NCBI RefSeq assembly: GCF_049341845.1
Contig: NZ_JBMPIT010000001.1
Location: 248,001-312,000, forward strand
Length of the DNA stretch: 64,000 nt
Direction: 5' to 3'
Source of the DNA: Curtobacterium guangdongense
GTDB taxonomy: Bacteria > Actinomycetota > Actinomycetes > Actinomycetales > Microbacteriaceae
Below, one piece after another: positions 49,271 through 57,316 of this stretch (position 1 is its first letter; every line of letters begins with the position of its first letter). The notes below the pieces were generated by a model. That model was given only the letters and a program-made list of their open reading frames with translations. It searched no databases and had not been told where the DNA came from. A program made the position numbers and the translations under genes.

Positions 49271-50268
49271 TCGGCGGACTCCTTCTGGTCGGGGTGGCTC
49301 CCCGTTCCTTCGGAGCGGACGACGTGAGCGGCTGGTCCGGTGCCGGACTCGATGACGTCGCCGAAGCCCGCGAGCGCACCGGCGACGGCACCACGGTCCT
49401 CTGGCTTCGTGAGCACGACGACGTTCGGTCCGGCGTCGGCCGTCGCGTACGCCTCGGTGCCGGCGGCGCGGAGTTCGGCGACGGCGTCGAACACGGCGAC
49501 GCTGCGGGCGTTCAGGTAGCGGATCGGGGGGAACGAGCCCTCGATCGTGGCGTGCATGCGGAGCGCGTTGCTCTCCGTGAGCTCGCCGACGCGGGTGAAG
49601 TCACCGGCGGCACAGGCGTCAAGCATGTCGCCGACCGTCTCCGTCGTCGACGTCACCCATGCCGGGTAGAACGGCGACGTCGCGATCGTCCGTCGCATCG
49701 CCTCGCGCGAACCGATCTCCTTCGGCCCGGCGTCGATCGTCACGACGACCATCGCCATCGGCGGCGCCGGGATCGTCTCCGCGTACGAGCCCAGGTCGTC
49801 GCCGGCGTGCCAGACCGACACCCCGCCGGGGATCGAGCGCGTCGCCGATCCCGACCCACGGCGCGCGAGGCGGGACAGGTCACGCTCGGACAGGTCGAGG
49901 CCGTACGCGGCGGCGGCTGCGGTGGCGAGCGCGGCGAAGCCGGATGCGCTCGACGCCAGGCCGGCACCCGTCGGCACCTCGTTCGTCGACTCGACGAGCG
50001 CGTGCGCGTCGCTGCCCGCCAGCTGCCGGACGATGTCGAGGAACCGTTGGACGCGGGTCAACGCCCCGTCGTCGGCGACGTGACCGTTCAGGACGAGCGC
50101 ATCACGAGCCTCCTTCCCGTCCACCAGCGTGACCGTGGTGGTCGTCGGGAAGACGTCGAGGCCCATCGAGACGCTGCCCGTCGCGGGCAGCGCGAGGTCG
50201 GCGTCCGCCTTGCCCCAGTACTTCACGAGTGCGATGTTGGGGTGCGCGACGGCGGTGGCAGTGCTCAA
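49267..50268 (-). CDS. mvaD: Diphosphomevalonate decarboxylase
   Basis: A 333-residue GHMP-fold decarboxylase yielding isopentenyl diphosphate. The N-terminus AHPNIALVKYWGKADADLALP is highly diagnostic, the ATP loop is VPTGAGLASSASGFAALATA near residue 100, and the catalytic Asp lies in AYATADAGPNVVVL near 290. The start codon is TTG (50268), overlapping the mvk stop as TTGA; the conserved N-terminus and the overlap support this unusual start. Confidence 0.95.
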   Translation of the reverse strand: MSTATAVAHPNIALVKYWGKADADLALPATGSVSMGLDVFPTTTTVTLVDGKEARDALVLNGHVADDGALTRVQRFLDIVRQLAGSDAHALVESTNEVPTGAGLASSASGFAALATAAAAAYGLDLSERDLSRLARRGSGSATRSIPGGVSVWHAGDDLGSYAETIPAPPMAMVVVTIDAGPKEIGSREAMRRTIATSPFYPAWVTSTTETVGDMLDACAAGDFTRVGELTESNALRMHATIEGSFPPIRYLNARSVAVFDAVAELRAAGTEAYATADAGPNVVVLTKPEDRGAVAGALAGFGDVIESGTGPAAHVVRSEGTGSHPDQKESAE

Positions 50269-51242
50269 GCGCGGTCTCCGATCCGAGTGGTCCAGGTGGC
50301 GGCGGCGCCGCTGCCGCAGAGCGCGACCGCGATGCGGTCCGCGTGCTCACCGTCCGCGGCGAGTGCGAGGACGCAACCGCCCCGCCCACCGCCGGTGAGC
50401 TTCGCGCCGAGGGCGTCCGCGCTGCGTGCGGCGCCGACGAGCCGGTCGAGGTCATCACTCGACACGTCGAGGGTGGTGAGCAGTTCGTGCGCGGCGTCCA
50501 TCGTGGCACCGAGTGCCTGTGCGTCGCCATCCCCGAGTGTCCCCCGCGCCCGTCGCGACAGCTCGCCGATCTGACCGATGACCGCGTCCACCGCTCCGGG
50601 GTCGCGGTCGTGCCGCTCACGGACCGCCGTCACGGCCTCGCGCGTGTGGCCGGGCACACCGGTGTCGGCGATCACGAAGACGAACTCGCCGCGCACCTCG
50701 ACCGGTTCGATGCGGCCGCCCTCGAACCAGACCGGGACGTCCGCGACGACGCCCCGTGCGTCGAGTCCGGACGGACGGCCGTGGGCGACGCGCTCGCACT
50801 CCTGGATGAGCTCGTGGTGGGTCTCCGGGTCCAGGACGACACCGAGGGCATCGGCGACCGCTGCGGTGACGGCGGCGGCGACCGCGGCGCTCGACCCCAT
50901 GCCCCGCGCCGTCGGCACGTCGCTGTCCACCCGGACGTGGAACTGCTGCCCGGTCTCGCCGAGGTGCCGCAGCGTGGCCGTCACGGCCGTCACGGTCGGC
51001 ATGACGGCGGCCGGAGCGAGGTCGAGGGGGCCGGTGTGCACCGCCGACTCGAGCTGGTGTCCGGCGCTCCCCGGGATCGGCGTCACGGTCGCCGTGACCA
51101 GCACGTCGTTCGCCGGCAGCACGAGCGCGGGTGCACCGTAGACCACGGCGTGCTCGCCGATCAGGATCGTCTTGCCGTGGGACGACGACGATCCGACTCG
51201 AGGCGTCGTTGTTCGTGCTGTGGCTGGGTGGTTGCTGGTCAT
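50265..51242 (-). CDS. mvk: Mevalonate kinase
   Basis: A 325-residue GHMP kinase, first gene of the mevalonate operon. Landmarks: SHGKTILIGEHAVVYGAPAL near residue 18, the ATP loop PTARGMGSSAAVAAAVTAAV near 110, VAHGRPSGLDARGV near 155 and KLTGGGRGGCVLAL near 285. It phosphorylates mevalonate. ATG 51242 is preferred; an ATG at 51278 is possible. A TAGGCT box (51256-51261, minus strand) lies 13 bases before the ATG, so the leader would be short. Confidence 0.95.
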   Translation of the reverse strand: MTSNHPATARTTTPRVGSSSSHGKTILIGEHAVVYGAPALVLPANDVLVTATVTPIPGSAGHQLESAVHTGPLDLAPAAVMPTVTAVTATLRHLGETGQQFHVRVDSDVPTARGMGSSAAVAAAVTAAVADALGVVLDPETHHELIQECERVAHGRPSGLDARGVVADVPVWFEGGRIEPVEVRGEFVFVIADTGVPGHTREAVTAVRERHDRDPGAVDAVIGQIGELSRRARGTLGDGDAQALGATMDAAHELLTTLDVSSDDLDRLVGAARSADALGAKLTGGGRGGCVLALAADGEHADRIAVALCGSGAAATWTTRIGDRA

Positions 51243-51255
51243 CGTTGGTGTGGCA

Positions 51256-51302
51256 AGCCTAATCGTCGTTCGTGTCATTCCGCTCAGCGACGGCCCTACG
51301 CT
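51256..51302. promoter_or_regulatory. Divergent -10 boxes for mvk and the hydrolase
   Basis: On the minus strand TAGGCT (51256-51261) precedes mvk by 13 bases; on the plus strand TACGCT (51297-51302) ends exactly six bases before GTG 51309. The two operons are thus transcribed divergently from boxes about 40 bases apart. Confidence 0.45.
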
Positions 51303-51308
51303 GATCCG

Positions 51309-52061
51309 GTGAGCGACTTCGAGACCGGCACCCACGACGTCGACGGTGTCCCCGTGTGGTTCCGCATGCGGGCCGGCTCGGGGCCGTCCGCACCGAAGGT
51401 CGTGCTCCTGCACGGCGGCGTCTCGGACGGACGGGTGTTCGACCCGATCCTCGCTCGTCTCGACCCGGCGCTCGAGGTCTGGACGTACGACCGACGTGGG
51501 CACGGACGGACGCCGGACACCGACGAGCCGCTCGGCTTCGCGTCGATGGTGTCCGAGGCGGCCACCCTCGTCGACGAGCGCATCGGAGGCCCGGTCCACG
51601 TGGTCGGCCACAGCGACGGCGCGAACACCGCCCTGCTGCTCGCGATCGCACGGCCGGACCTGGTCGCGTCGGTCTCGGCGTTCTCCGGCAACCTCGACCC
51701 GTCCGGGTACCAGCCGGGGTCGGTCACGGCGGAGGAGCTCGACGAGGCGATCGGGGACGACTGGGCGGCGATCGCCCCGCAGGACCGCTCGTACTTCCCG
51801 GTCATCGCCGCGAAGACCGTCGAGCTGTGGCTGACCGAGCCCCGCATGACCGCCGAGGACGTCGCGCGGATCACGGCACCGGTGCTCGTCGCCGCCGGGG
51901 AGAACGACGTCGTCCGGCCGGAACACACACGGGCGATCCACGAGGCGATCCCGGGCTCCCGGCTCGTGATCGTGCCCGACACCGGCCACATGCTCGTCGA
52001 GGACCAGGCCGCGACGTGCGCCGCGCTGATCGAGGAGACGGTCGCCCGCGCCCGATCGTGA
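51309..52061 (+). CDS. Alpha/beta hydrolase
   Basis: A 250-residue soluble hydrolase. The oxyanion segment is VVLLHGGVSDGRVFD near residue 35, nucleophile elbow VHVVGHSDGANTALLLA near 105, acid VLVAAGENDVVRPEHT near 200, and histidine PDTGHMLVEDQ near 228. This is the classic alpha/beta hydrolase-1 triad set. GTG 51309 is six bases after TACGCT, supporting a leaderless start. No substrate indication; divergent from the mevalonate operon. Confidence 0.88.
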   Translation: MSDFETGTHDVDGVPVWFRMRAGSGPSAPKVVLLHGGVSDGRVFDPILARLDPALEVWTYDRRGHGRTPDTDEPLGFASMVSEAATLVDERIGGPVHVVGHSDGANTALLLAIARPDLVASVSAFSGNLDPSGYQPGSVTAEELDEAIGDDWAAIAPQDRSYFPVIAAKTVELWLTEPRMTAEDVARITAPVLVAAGENDVVRPEHTRAIHEAIPGSRLVIVPDTGHMLVEDQAATCAALIEETVARARS

Positions 52062-52116
52062 CCGCGACGGAGCGCCGCGCTGGTCCGTCGCACCAGAAAG
52101 GTTGTGCACAACTCGG

Positions 52117-52126
52117 TTGCATGCAA
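52117..52126. promoter_or_regulatory. OhrR operator candidate (TTGCATGCAA)
   Basis: A perfect 10-bp palindrome directly upstream of, and overlapping by two bases, an AATGCT -10-like box (52125-52130) that sits six bases before the ohrR ATG. OhrR bound here would repress its own promoter and the downstream ohr gene. Confidence 0.6.
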
Positions 52127-52136
52127 TGCTTGGTGC

Positions 52137-52586
52137 ATGCCGGTGACCGATGAGATGGTGTGCTTCTCGCTCTACGCGGCGACCCGGGCGACCACCCAGG
52201 CGTACCGCACGATGCTCGAGCCGTGGGGCCTGACGTACCCGCAGTACCTCGTCCTCGTGACCCTCTGGGTCGAGGGCGACCAGACCGTCTCGACCCTCGG
52301 CGACCACCTGCAGCTCGACTCCGGCACGCTGTCGCCGCTGCTCCGTCGCATGGAGCAGTCCGACCTGGTGCGTCGCGAGCGCCGCAGCGCCGACGAACGG
52401 GTCGTCACGGTGACGATCGGCGACCGCGGCCGTGCCCTCCGCCCCGAACTCGCCGACATCCCCGCACGCATCGCCCGCGGCACCGGGCTCCCCGACGAGC
52501 AGTCCGCCGCCGACCTCATCCACACGCTGCAGCGCCTCACCGAGACGATGCACGCCGCGGCCGCGCAGCCCGCCGGGCACCCCTGA
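52137..52586 (+). CDS. ohrR: Peroxide-sensing MarR-family repressor OhrR
   Basis: A 149-residue winged-helix regulator. MVCFSLYAATRATTQAYR near the N-terminus holds the redox-sensing Cys in the CFxLY context of OhrR; YPQYLVLVTLWVEGDQTVSTL and SGTLSPLLRRMEQSDLVRRERRSADERVV are the recognition helix and wing. Only this cysteine is present, so it is a one-Cys type that needs a thiol partner. ATG 52137 is preferred over 52104, which would lie upstream of the operator. Adjacent to ohr, its target. Confidence 0.9.
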   Translation: MPVTDEMVCFSLYAATRATTQAYRTMLEPWGLTYPQYLVLVTLWVEGDQTVSTLGDHLQLDSGTLSPLLRRMEQSDLVRRERRSADERVVTVTIGDRGRALRPELADIPARIARGTGLPDEQSAADLIHTLQRLTETMHAAAAQPAGHP

Positions 52587-52624
52587 GCGCCCGCCCCAGT
52601 ACCCCACGAAGGAAGGAACACCAC

Positions 52625-53047
<423 letters not shown>

Positions 53048-53050
53048 TCC

Positions 53051-54040
53051 ATGACCGACACCACCATGCGCGCCGTCGTCCACGACACCTTCGCCGAGCC
53101 CGCCGAGGTCCTGCACGTCGAGGAGCGTCCGGTCCCCACGCCCGGCGCCGGCGAGGTCCTCGTCCGCACGGTCCTCTCCCCGATCCACAACCACGACCTC
53201 TGGACCGTCCGCGGCACCTACGGCTTCAAGCCGGAGCTGCCCGCCGCATCCGGCACCGAGGCACTCGGCGTCGTCGAGGCCCTCGGTGACGGCGTGACGA
53301 ACCTGCAGGTCGGCCAGCGCGTCGCCGGCGGCGCGTTCGGCGTCTGGGCCGAGTACTACACGGCCAACGCCGCCGGGCTCGTCCCGGTGCCCGACGCGAT
53401 GACGGACGAGGCCGCGTCACAGCTCGTCTCGATGCCGTTCAGCGCGATCAGCCTGCTGCACTCCCTCGACCTGCACGAGGGAGACTGGCTCATCCAGAAC
53501 GCCGCGAACGGTGCCGTCGGCCGCATGGTCGCGCAGCTCGGCAAGGCACGCGGGATCAACGTCATCGGTCTGGTGCGTCGCGCCGCCGGTGTCGAGGAGC
53601 TCCGCGGCCAGGGCATCGAGCGCATCGTCGCCACCGACGCCGAGGACTGGAAGGACCAGGTCGCCGCGATCACCGGTGGCGCTCCGATCGTCGCCGGCGT
53701 CGAGTCGGTCGGTGGCAAGGCCGCCGGGGACATCGCGTCCGTCCTCGGGGAGGACGCAACGCTCGTCGTCTTCGGCGCCATGGCGTCGCCGACGCTCGAG
53801 ATCCCGTCGGGCAAGGTCATCTTCGGCCAGCTCACCGTGAAGGGCTTCTGGGGCAGCGTGGTCTCGCGCACGATGCCCGCCGAGACGAAGCAGCAACTCT
53901 TCGGCGAGCTCATCACGCGGGTGCTCGACGGCTCGCTGACGCTTCCCGTCGCGGAGACCTTCGCGTTCGAGGACGTCCAGGACGCGGTCCGCGCCTCGGA
54001 CACCGCCGGCCGGGTCGGCAAGGTGCTGTTGCGCCCGTAA
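53051..54040 (+). CDS. Medium-chain dehydrogenase/reductase (quinone oxidoreductase-like)
   Basis: A 329-residue NADPH-dependent MDR enzyme. The N-terminal GroES-like domain (VVHDTFAEPAEVLHVEERPVP, PGAGEVLVRT) is followed by a Rossmann domain with IQNAANGAVGRMVAQLGKARG near 160. The zinc-site residues of alcohol dehydrogenases are lacking, so it fits the zeta-crystallin/enoyl-reductase branch. It starts three bases after the ohr stop and is probably co-transcribed with ohr, implying a role in reducing peroxidation-derived enals or quinones. Confidence 0.85.
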   Translation: MTDTTMRAVVHDTFAEPAEVLHVEERPVPTPGAGEVLVRTVLSPIHNHDLWTVRGTYGFKPELPAASGTEALGVVEALGDGVTNLQVGQRVAGGAFGVWAEYYTANAAGLVPVPDAMTDEAASQLVSMPFSAISLLHSLDLHEGDWLIQNAANGAVGRMVAQLGKARGINVIGLVRRAAGVEELRGQGIERIVATDAEDWKDQVAAITGGAPIVAGVESVGGKAAGDIASVLGEDATLVVFGAMASPTLEIPSGKVIFGQLTVKGFWGSVVSRTMPAETKQQLFGELITRVLDGSLTLPVAETFAFEDVQDAVRASDTAGRVGKVLLRP

Positions 54041-54087
54041 CGCGGTCGTTGGTTGCGATCCGACCCATCGCGCCCGCAGTGGAAAGC

Positions 54088-54155
54088 CGAATCGCGCGTA
54101 GGTGACCGGAACATCCGGCCTCCTACGCGCGATTCGTCTTCCTACGCGCGATTCG
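54088..54155. terminator. Terminator with one left arm and two identical right arms
   Basis: A 15-base arm (54088-54102) is the exact reverse complement of two identical copies (54122-54136 and 54141-54155). The second copy covers the last codons and stop of the ClC gene. Either right arm could form the hairpin; a bidirectional terminator between convergent genes is likely. Confidence 0.7.
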
Positions 54156-55926
54156 TCCGACTGTCGGGCACCAGGGCGCGCAGCGCGTCCGCCGCTCCGA
54201 GCCAGCCGACCGGCCGCCCGGATTCGTCGACCACCGGCAGCCCCACCGTCTCAGTGGCGTCGACGACGTCGGTGACGACGGCCTCGAGCGCGGAGTCCGC
54301 GGGGACCGCGCGGACGTCGGCGACCACGTCGACGACCGAGCGCGAGGCGAAGCCGACGTCCCCCAGCACGGCGTCCCCGACGGACCTCGCGGAGACCACC
54401 CCGGCGAACTGCCCGTCGACACCGACGACCACGACCGGACGGCCGCCGGAACCCTCCAGCACCTCGAGCGCCTGCGCGGCGGTCGCCTCGGTCGTCAGCA
54501 CGTCGGCGAGCGGCCGCGCCGACGACCCGGCCGTCGCCCCCGAACGCCGACGAGGCTCCACCGCCGAGTCCATCAGGTCCACCCCGCGTCGACTGAGCTT
54601 GAGCGTGTAGATCGTGTCGCGCGAGAGCACCCGCGACACTGCGGTGGCGATCACGATCGCGACGAACACGGGCAGGATCAGCGCGTCATCACCGGTGAGC
54701 TCGAACAGCATGATGCCGGCCGTGATCGGCGCACGGGTCGACCCGGCGAAGACCGCGGCCATGCCGACCACGGCGAAGGCCGCCACCTGCCCGCGCATCG
54801 ACGGATCGACCATCGCGACCACTTCGCCGAAGGCGGCTCCCGTCATCGCGCCGACGAAGAGCGACGGCGCGAACACGCCTCCCGACCCGCCGATGCCGAG
54901 GGTCAGTGACGTCGCCACCACCTTCCCGATCACGAGCAGCGCCAGGAACCCGATCGCGTACTCGCCGCCGACGCCCCGCTCGAGCACCGGGTAGCCGACG
55001 CCGTACATCTGCGGCAGGACGAGGAGCAGGAGGCCGAGCAGCAGGCCGCCAGCGATCGGCCGGAGCCACTCCGGCCCCTTCGTGGCCCGCCAGAGCGCGT
55101 CACAGAGGTCCTCGACGAGGTACAGCACCCGCGCGAAGCCGATGCCGATCGCGCCCGCGAGGAGCCCGAGCAGTGCGAAGAGCAGGTACTCGGGCGGGGT
55201 GATGGACCCGATCGCGGGCAAGTGCAGGAACGCAGTGTCGCCGAACGCCGCACGGCCGATGAGCGCTGCCGTGACGCTTGCGATGGCGACGGCGCCGAAC
55301 GAGGTCGGCGTGAAGTCGCGGAGCAGGAGCTCGAGCGCGAAGAAGACCCCGGCGACGGGGGCGTTGAACGTCGCCGAGATCCCGCCGGCCGCCCCGCACG
55401 CCACGAGCGTCCGCAGCCGGACCTCCGGCATCCGCATCCAGCGGCCGATCGTGGAACCGAGTGCCGAGCCGATCTGGATGATCGGCCCCTCGCGACCCAC
55501 CGAACCGCCGGCCCCGATGCAGATCGCGCTCGCGACGGCCTTCACGACCGCGACGCTCCCGCGGATCCTGCCGCCGTTGCGGGCGACGGCGAACATCACC
55601 TCGGGGACGCCGTGGCCGCGCGCCTCACGGGCGAAGCGCTGGATCAGCGGCCCGTAGAGCAGACCGCCGACGGCCGGCGCGAGGACGACGAAGCCGGCCC
55701 CGAGCCACGGCACCCACTGGTTCGCGGGGTTCCCGTGCCTGGCGGAGTAGTCGGCGTGGCCGCTGAAGACCCACGTGGCGTGCTCGATGAGCCATCGGAA
55801 GACGACGGCAGCCACGCCGGCCCCGGCTCCGACGACGAGGGCGGGCAACGCGAGCCGGACGGCGGCACCGCCGAAGCGCGTTCCGGCGCGGTGGAGGTGT
55901 GGGCGGGTGACGTCGTGTGTGGACAC
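54142..55926 (-). CDS. ClC-type chloride channel/antiporter with CBS domains
   Basis: A 594-residue membrane protein. ClC filter motifs are present: GAGGSVGREGPIIQIG near residue 140 (GREGP with the gating Glu found in H+/Cl- exchangers) and GIGGSGGVFAPSLFVGA near 350. Residues about 470-594 hold two CBS domains for adenine-nucleotide regulation. The gene starts at GTG 55926 after GGAGG. A MarR-family gene lies upstream on the same strand, with a dyad operator between, implying regulated expression. Confidence 0.92.
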   Translation of the reverse strand: MSTHDVTRPHLHRAGTRFGGAAVRLALPALVVGAGAGVAAVVFRWLIEHATWVFSGHADYSARHGNPANQWVPWLGAGFVVLAPAVGGLLYGPLIQRFAREARGHGVPEVMFAVARNGGRIRGSVAVVKAVASAICIGAGGSVGREGPIIQIGSALGSTIGRWMRMPEVRLRTLVACGAAGGISATFNAPVAGVFFALELLLRDFTPTSFGAVAIASVTAALIGRAAFGDTAFLHLPAIGSITPPEYLLFALLGLLAGAIGIGFARVLYLVEDLCDALWRATKGPEWLRPIAGGLLLGLLLLVLPQMYGVGYPVLERGVGGEYAIGFLALLVIGKVVATSLTLGIGGSGGVFAPSLFVGAMTGAAFGEVVAMVDPSMRGQVAAFAVVGMAAVFAGSTRAPITAGIMLFELTGDDALILPVFVAIVIATAVSRVLSRDTIYTLKLSRRGVDLMDSAVEPRRRSGATAGSSARPLADVLTTEATAAQALEVLEGSGGRPVVVVGVDGQFAGVVSARSVGDAVLGDVGFASRSVVDVVADVRAVPADSALEAVVTDVVDATETVGLPVVDESGRPVGWLGAADALRALVPDSRTNRA

Positions 55927-55940
55927 GGTCCTCCAGAGTC

Positions 55941-55975
55941 AATTGCACGGGCACAATGATTGTACTCATGCAATT
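55941..55975. promoter_or_regulatory. Nested 35-bp dyad operator upstream of the ClC gene
   Basis: AATTGCA (55941-55947) and TGCAATT (55969-55975) are exact inverted copies, and ACAATGATTGT (55953-55963) is a second dyad with exactly the same centre (55958), separated by five bases on each side. The strikingly AT-rich tract in a GC-rich genome and the TACAAT hexamer on the minus strand indicate an operator/promoter, probably read by the MarR protein encoded next to it. Confidence 0.65.
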
Positions 55976-56010
55976 AACTTTGGCCCACTCGGCGGATCCG
56001 TGGCGCCTCG

Positions 56011-56475
56011 TCAGCCGCCGAACGCCGAGATCTCCTCCGGCAGTGGCTCCCCCATCGCCCGTCGGAGCGCAGCCATGCCCGCGACGACCGCGTCACGCTC
56101 ACCCTCGGGGATCCGCACCAGGATCGCCGCGAGCTCCTGACGACGCCGCTCGCTCACCTCGTCGACCAGCTCCCTGCCCCGGTCGGTCGCGACGACGAGG
56201 ACCTCTCGTCGGTTCTCCTCGCTCGAGCGACGTTCGACCCAGCCGCCCGCGACCAGCCGGTCGACGTTCCTGGTCAACGTCGACGGACCGACCGCCAATC
56301 GCTCTGCGAGGTCACCGGCGCGGGTCGGACCGAGTGTCGACACGAGGACGATCAGTCGGAACTGCGGGACGGTGACGTCCTCGAGCGCCGGTGCCAGGGA
56401 CCGGGCCACCACGCCGAGCAGCCCCCGTGACGCGGCCAGCAGCTCGTCGGTACCCCTGGGCGCGGTGTCAGCCAT
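56011..56475 (-). CDS. MarR family transcriptional regulator
   Basis: A 154-residue winged-helix protein: VPQFRLIVLVSTLGPTRAGDLAERLAVGPSTLTRNVDRLVAGGWVERRSSEENRREVLV, residues about 40-100, is the DNA-binding core. ATG 56475 is preferred to an upstream ATG because the earlier residues extend into the 58-bp palindrome. It lies 84 bases upstream of the ClC gene on the same strand; the dyad in the gap is the likely site for control. Confidence 0.9.
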   Translation of the reverse strand: MADTAPRGTDELLAASRGLLGVVARSLAPALEDVTVPQFRLIVLVSTLGPTRAGDLAERLAVGPSTLTRNVDRLVAGGWVERRSSEENRREVLVVATDRGRELVDEVSERRRQELAAILVRIPEGERDAVVAGMAALRRAMGEPLPEEISAFGG

Positions 56476-56517
56476 GGCCCCATCTTCGCAGGCCGCCTGC
56501 AGTGGAGACCGCGTGCG

Positions 56518-56575
56518 CCGCCAACGGACGGGAGGCACGGTGCCGGCCGGCACCGTGCCTCCCGTCCGTTGGCGG
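56518..56575. terminator. Perfect 58-bp palindrome with no loop
   Basis: The 29 bases 56518-56546 are exactly reverse-complementary to 56547-56575. It lies between the 211-aa unknown gene and the MarR gene on the minus strand. It is a very strong rho-independent-type hairpin or a repeated palindromic element; the absence of any spacer is notable. Confidence 0.7.
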
Positions 56576-56604
56576 TCACGCTCTTCGCGTCGGCGGGGTT
56601 CCCC

Positions 56605-57240
56605 TCAGGACGTCAGTGGCGTCGGGTGCAGCGGCAACCGCCACCGCGTGGTGCGGTGCAGGATCCCGGAACCGGCGTCACCCTCCCACTCCAGCGATCC
56701 GGGCTGGATCGTGGTACCGAGGAAGACGACCTCGCACAGCCGGACGGTGCGGCCGCGCCGGAGGTCCGAGGCGTTCTGCGTCGACGGGCAGAGGCGGTCG
56801 AACGCCGGATCGCCGACCGGCAGGGACTCCTCGGTTGCTACGGCCCAGTCCGGGGAGACACCGGACTTGCCACTGTGGTTGCGCTCGTGGAGCACCCAGT
56901 GCCGGGACGAGAACACCGGAGTGTCGTCGAGGGTGCCGCCGACGAGCCGCACCGAGCCGCGGGCGATGTACGCCCGCGTGGACTCGTCGAGGTCGATGCC
57001 CAGCGACCGTGCTCGCTTCCGCTCGATCTCGTGGAACGAGTCGATCTGCACCGACGCCCGAGCGTGCTCCCCGGCGACGTCCACGACGACCGGCTGACCG
57101 AGCGCGGCCGAGGTCGACCGCTCGAGGACGATGCCGCCGACGACCACGATCGGCAGCAGGACCAGCGCCGTGACGCCGACCACGGTCCGGATCCGGTCGA
57201 AGACCCGCCGACGGGGCACTCGGGGCGTCTCGGTCACCAT
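56605..57240 (-). CDS. Membrane-anchored protein of unknown function
   Basis: A 211-residue protein with a positively charged N-terminus (TPRVPRRRVFDRIR), one membrane helix at about 20-40 (TVVGVTALVLLPIVVVGGIVL), and an extracellular domain of mixed alpha/beta type with two cysteines (FDRLCPSTQ and VRLCEVVFLG). No family recognised. It is followed by the 58-bp palindrome and sits just upstream of a hairpin belonging to the sugar porter gene. Confidence 0.65.
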   Translation of the reverse strand: MVTETPRVPRRRVFDRIRTVVGVTALVLLPIVVVGGIVLERSTSAALGQPVVVDVAGEHARASVQIDSFHEIERKRARSLGIDLDESTRAYIARGSVRLVGGTLDDTPVFSSRHWVLHERNHSGKSGVSPDWAVATEESLPVGDPAFDRLCPSTQNASDLRRGRTVRLCEVVFLGTTIQPGSLEWEGDAGSGILHRTTRWRLPLHPTPLTS

Positions 57241-57270
57241 GTCCCGATGGTGTCATGCGCGAGGAACGGA

Positions 57271-57306
57271 CGGAGCCGACCACACCCCCTGGTGTGGTCG
57301 GCTCCG
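57271..57306 (-). terminator. Perfect 16-bp hairpin after the sugar porter
   Basis: 57271-57286 pairs exactly with 57291-57306 around a four-base loop, ten bases after the porter stop codon on the minus strand. A clear rho-independent-type terminator for that gene. Confidence 0.8.
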
Positions 57307-57316
57307 GTGGCACGGG

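Noticed and set aside
54088..54155. Repeated 15-mers looking like a short CRISPR array
   Set aside because: Only three units, in inverted orientation, without uniform spacers; a terminator explains them.
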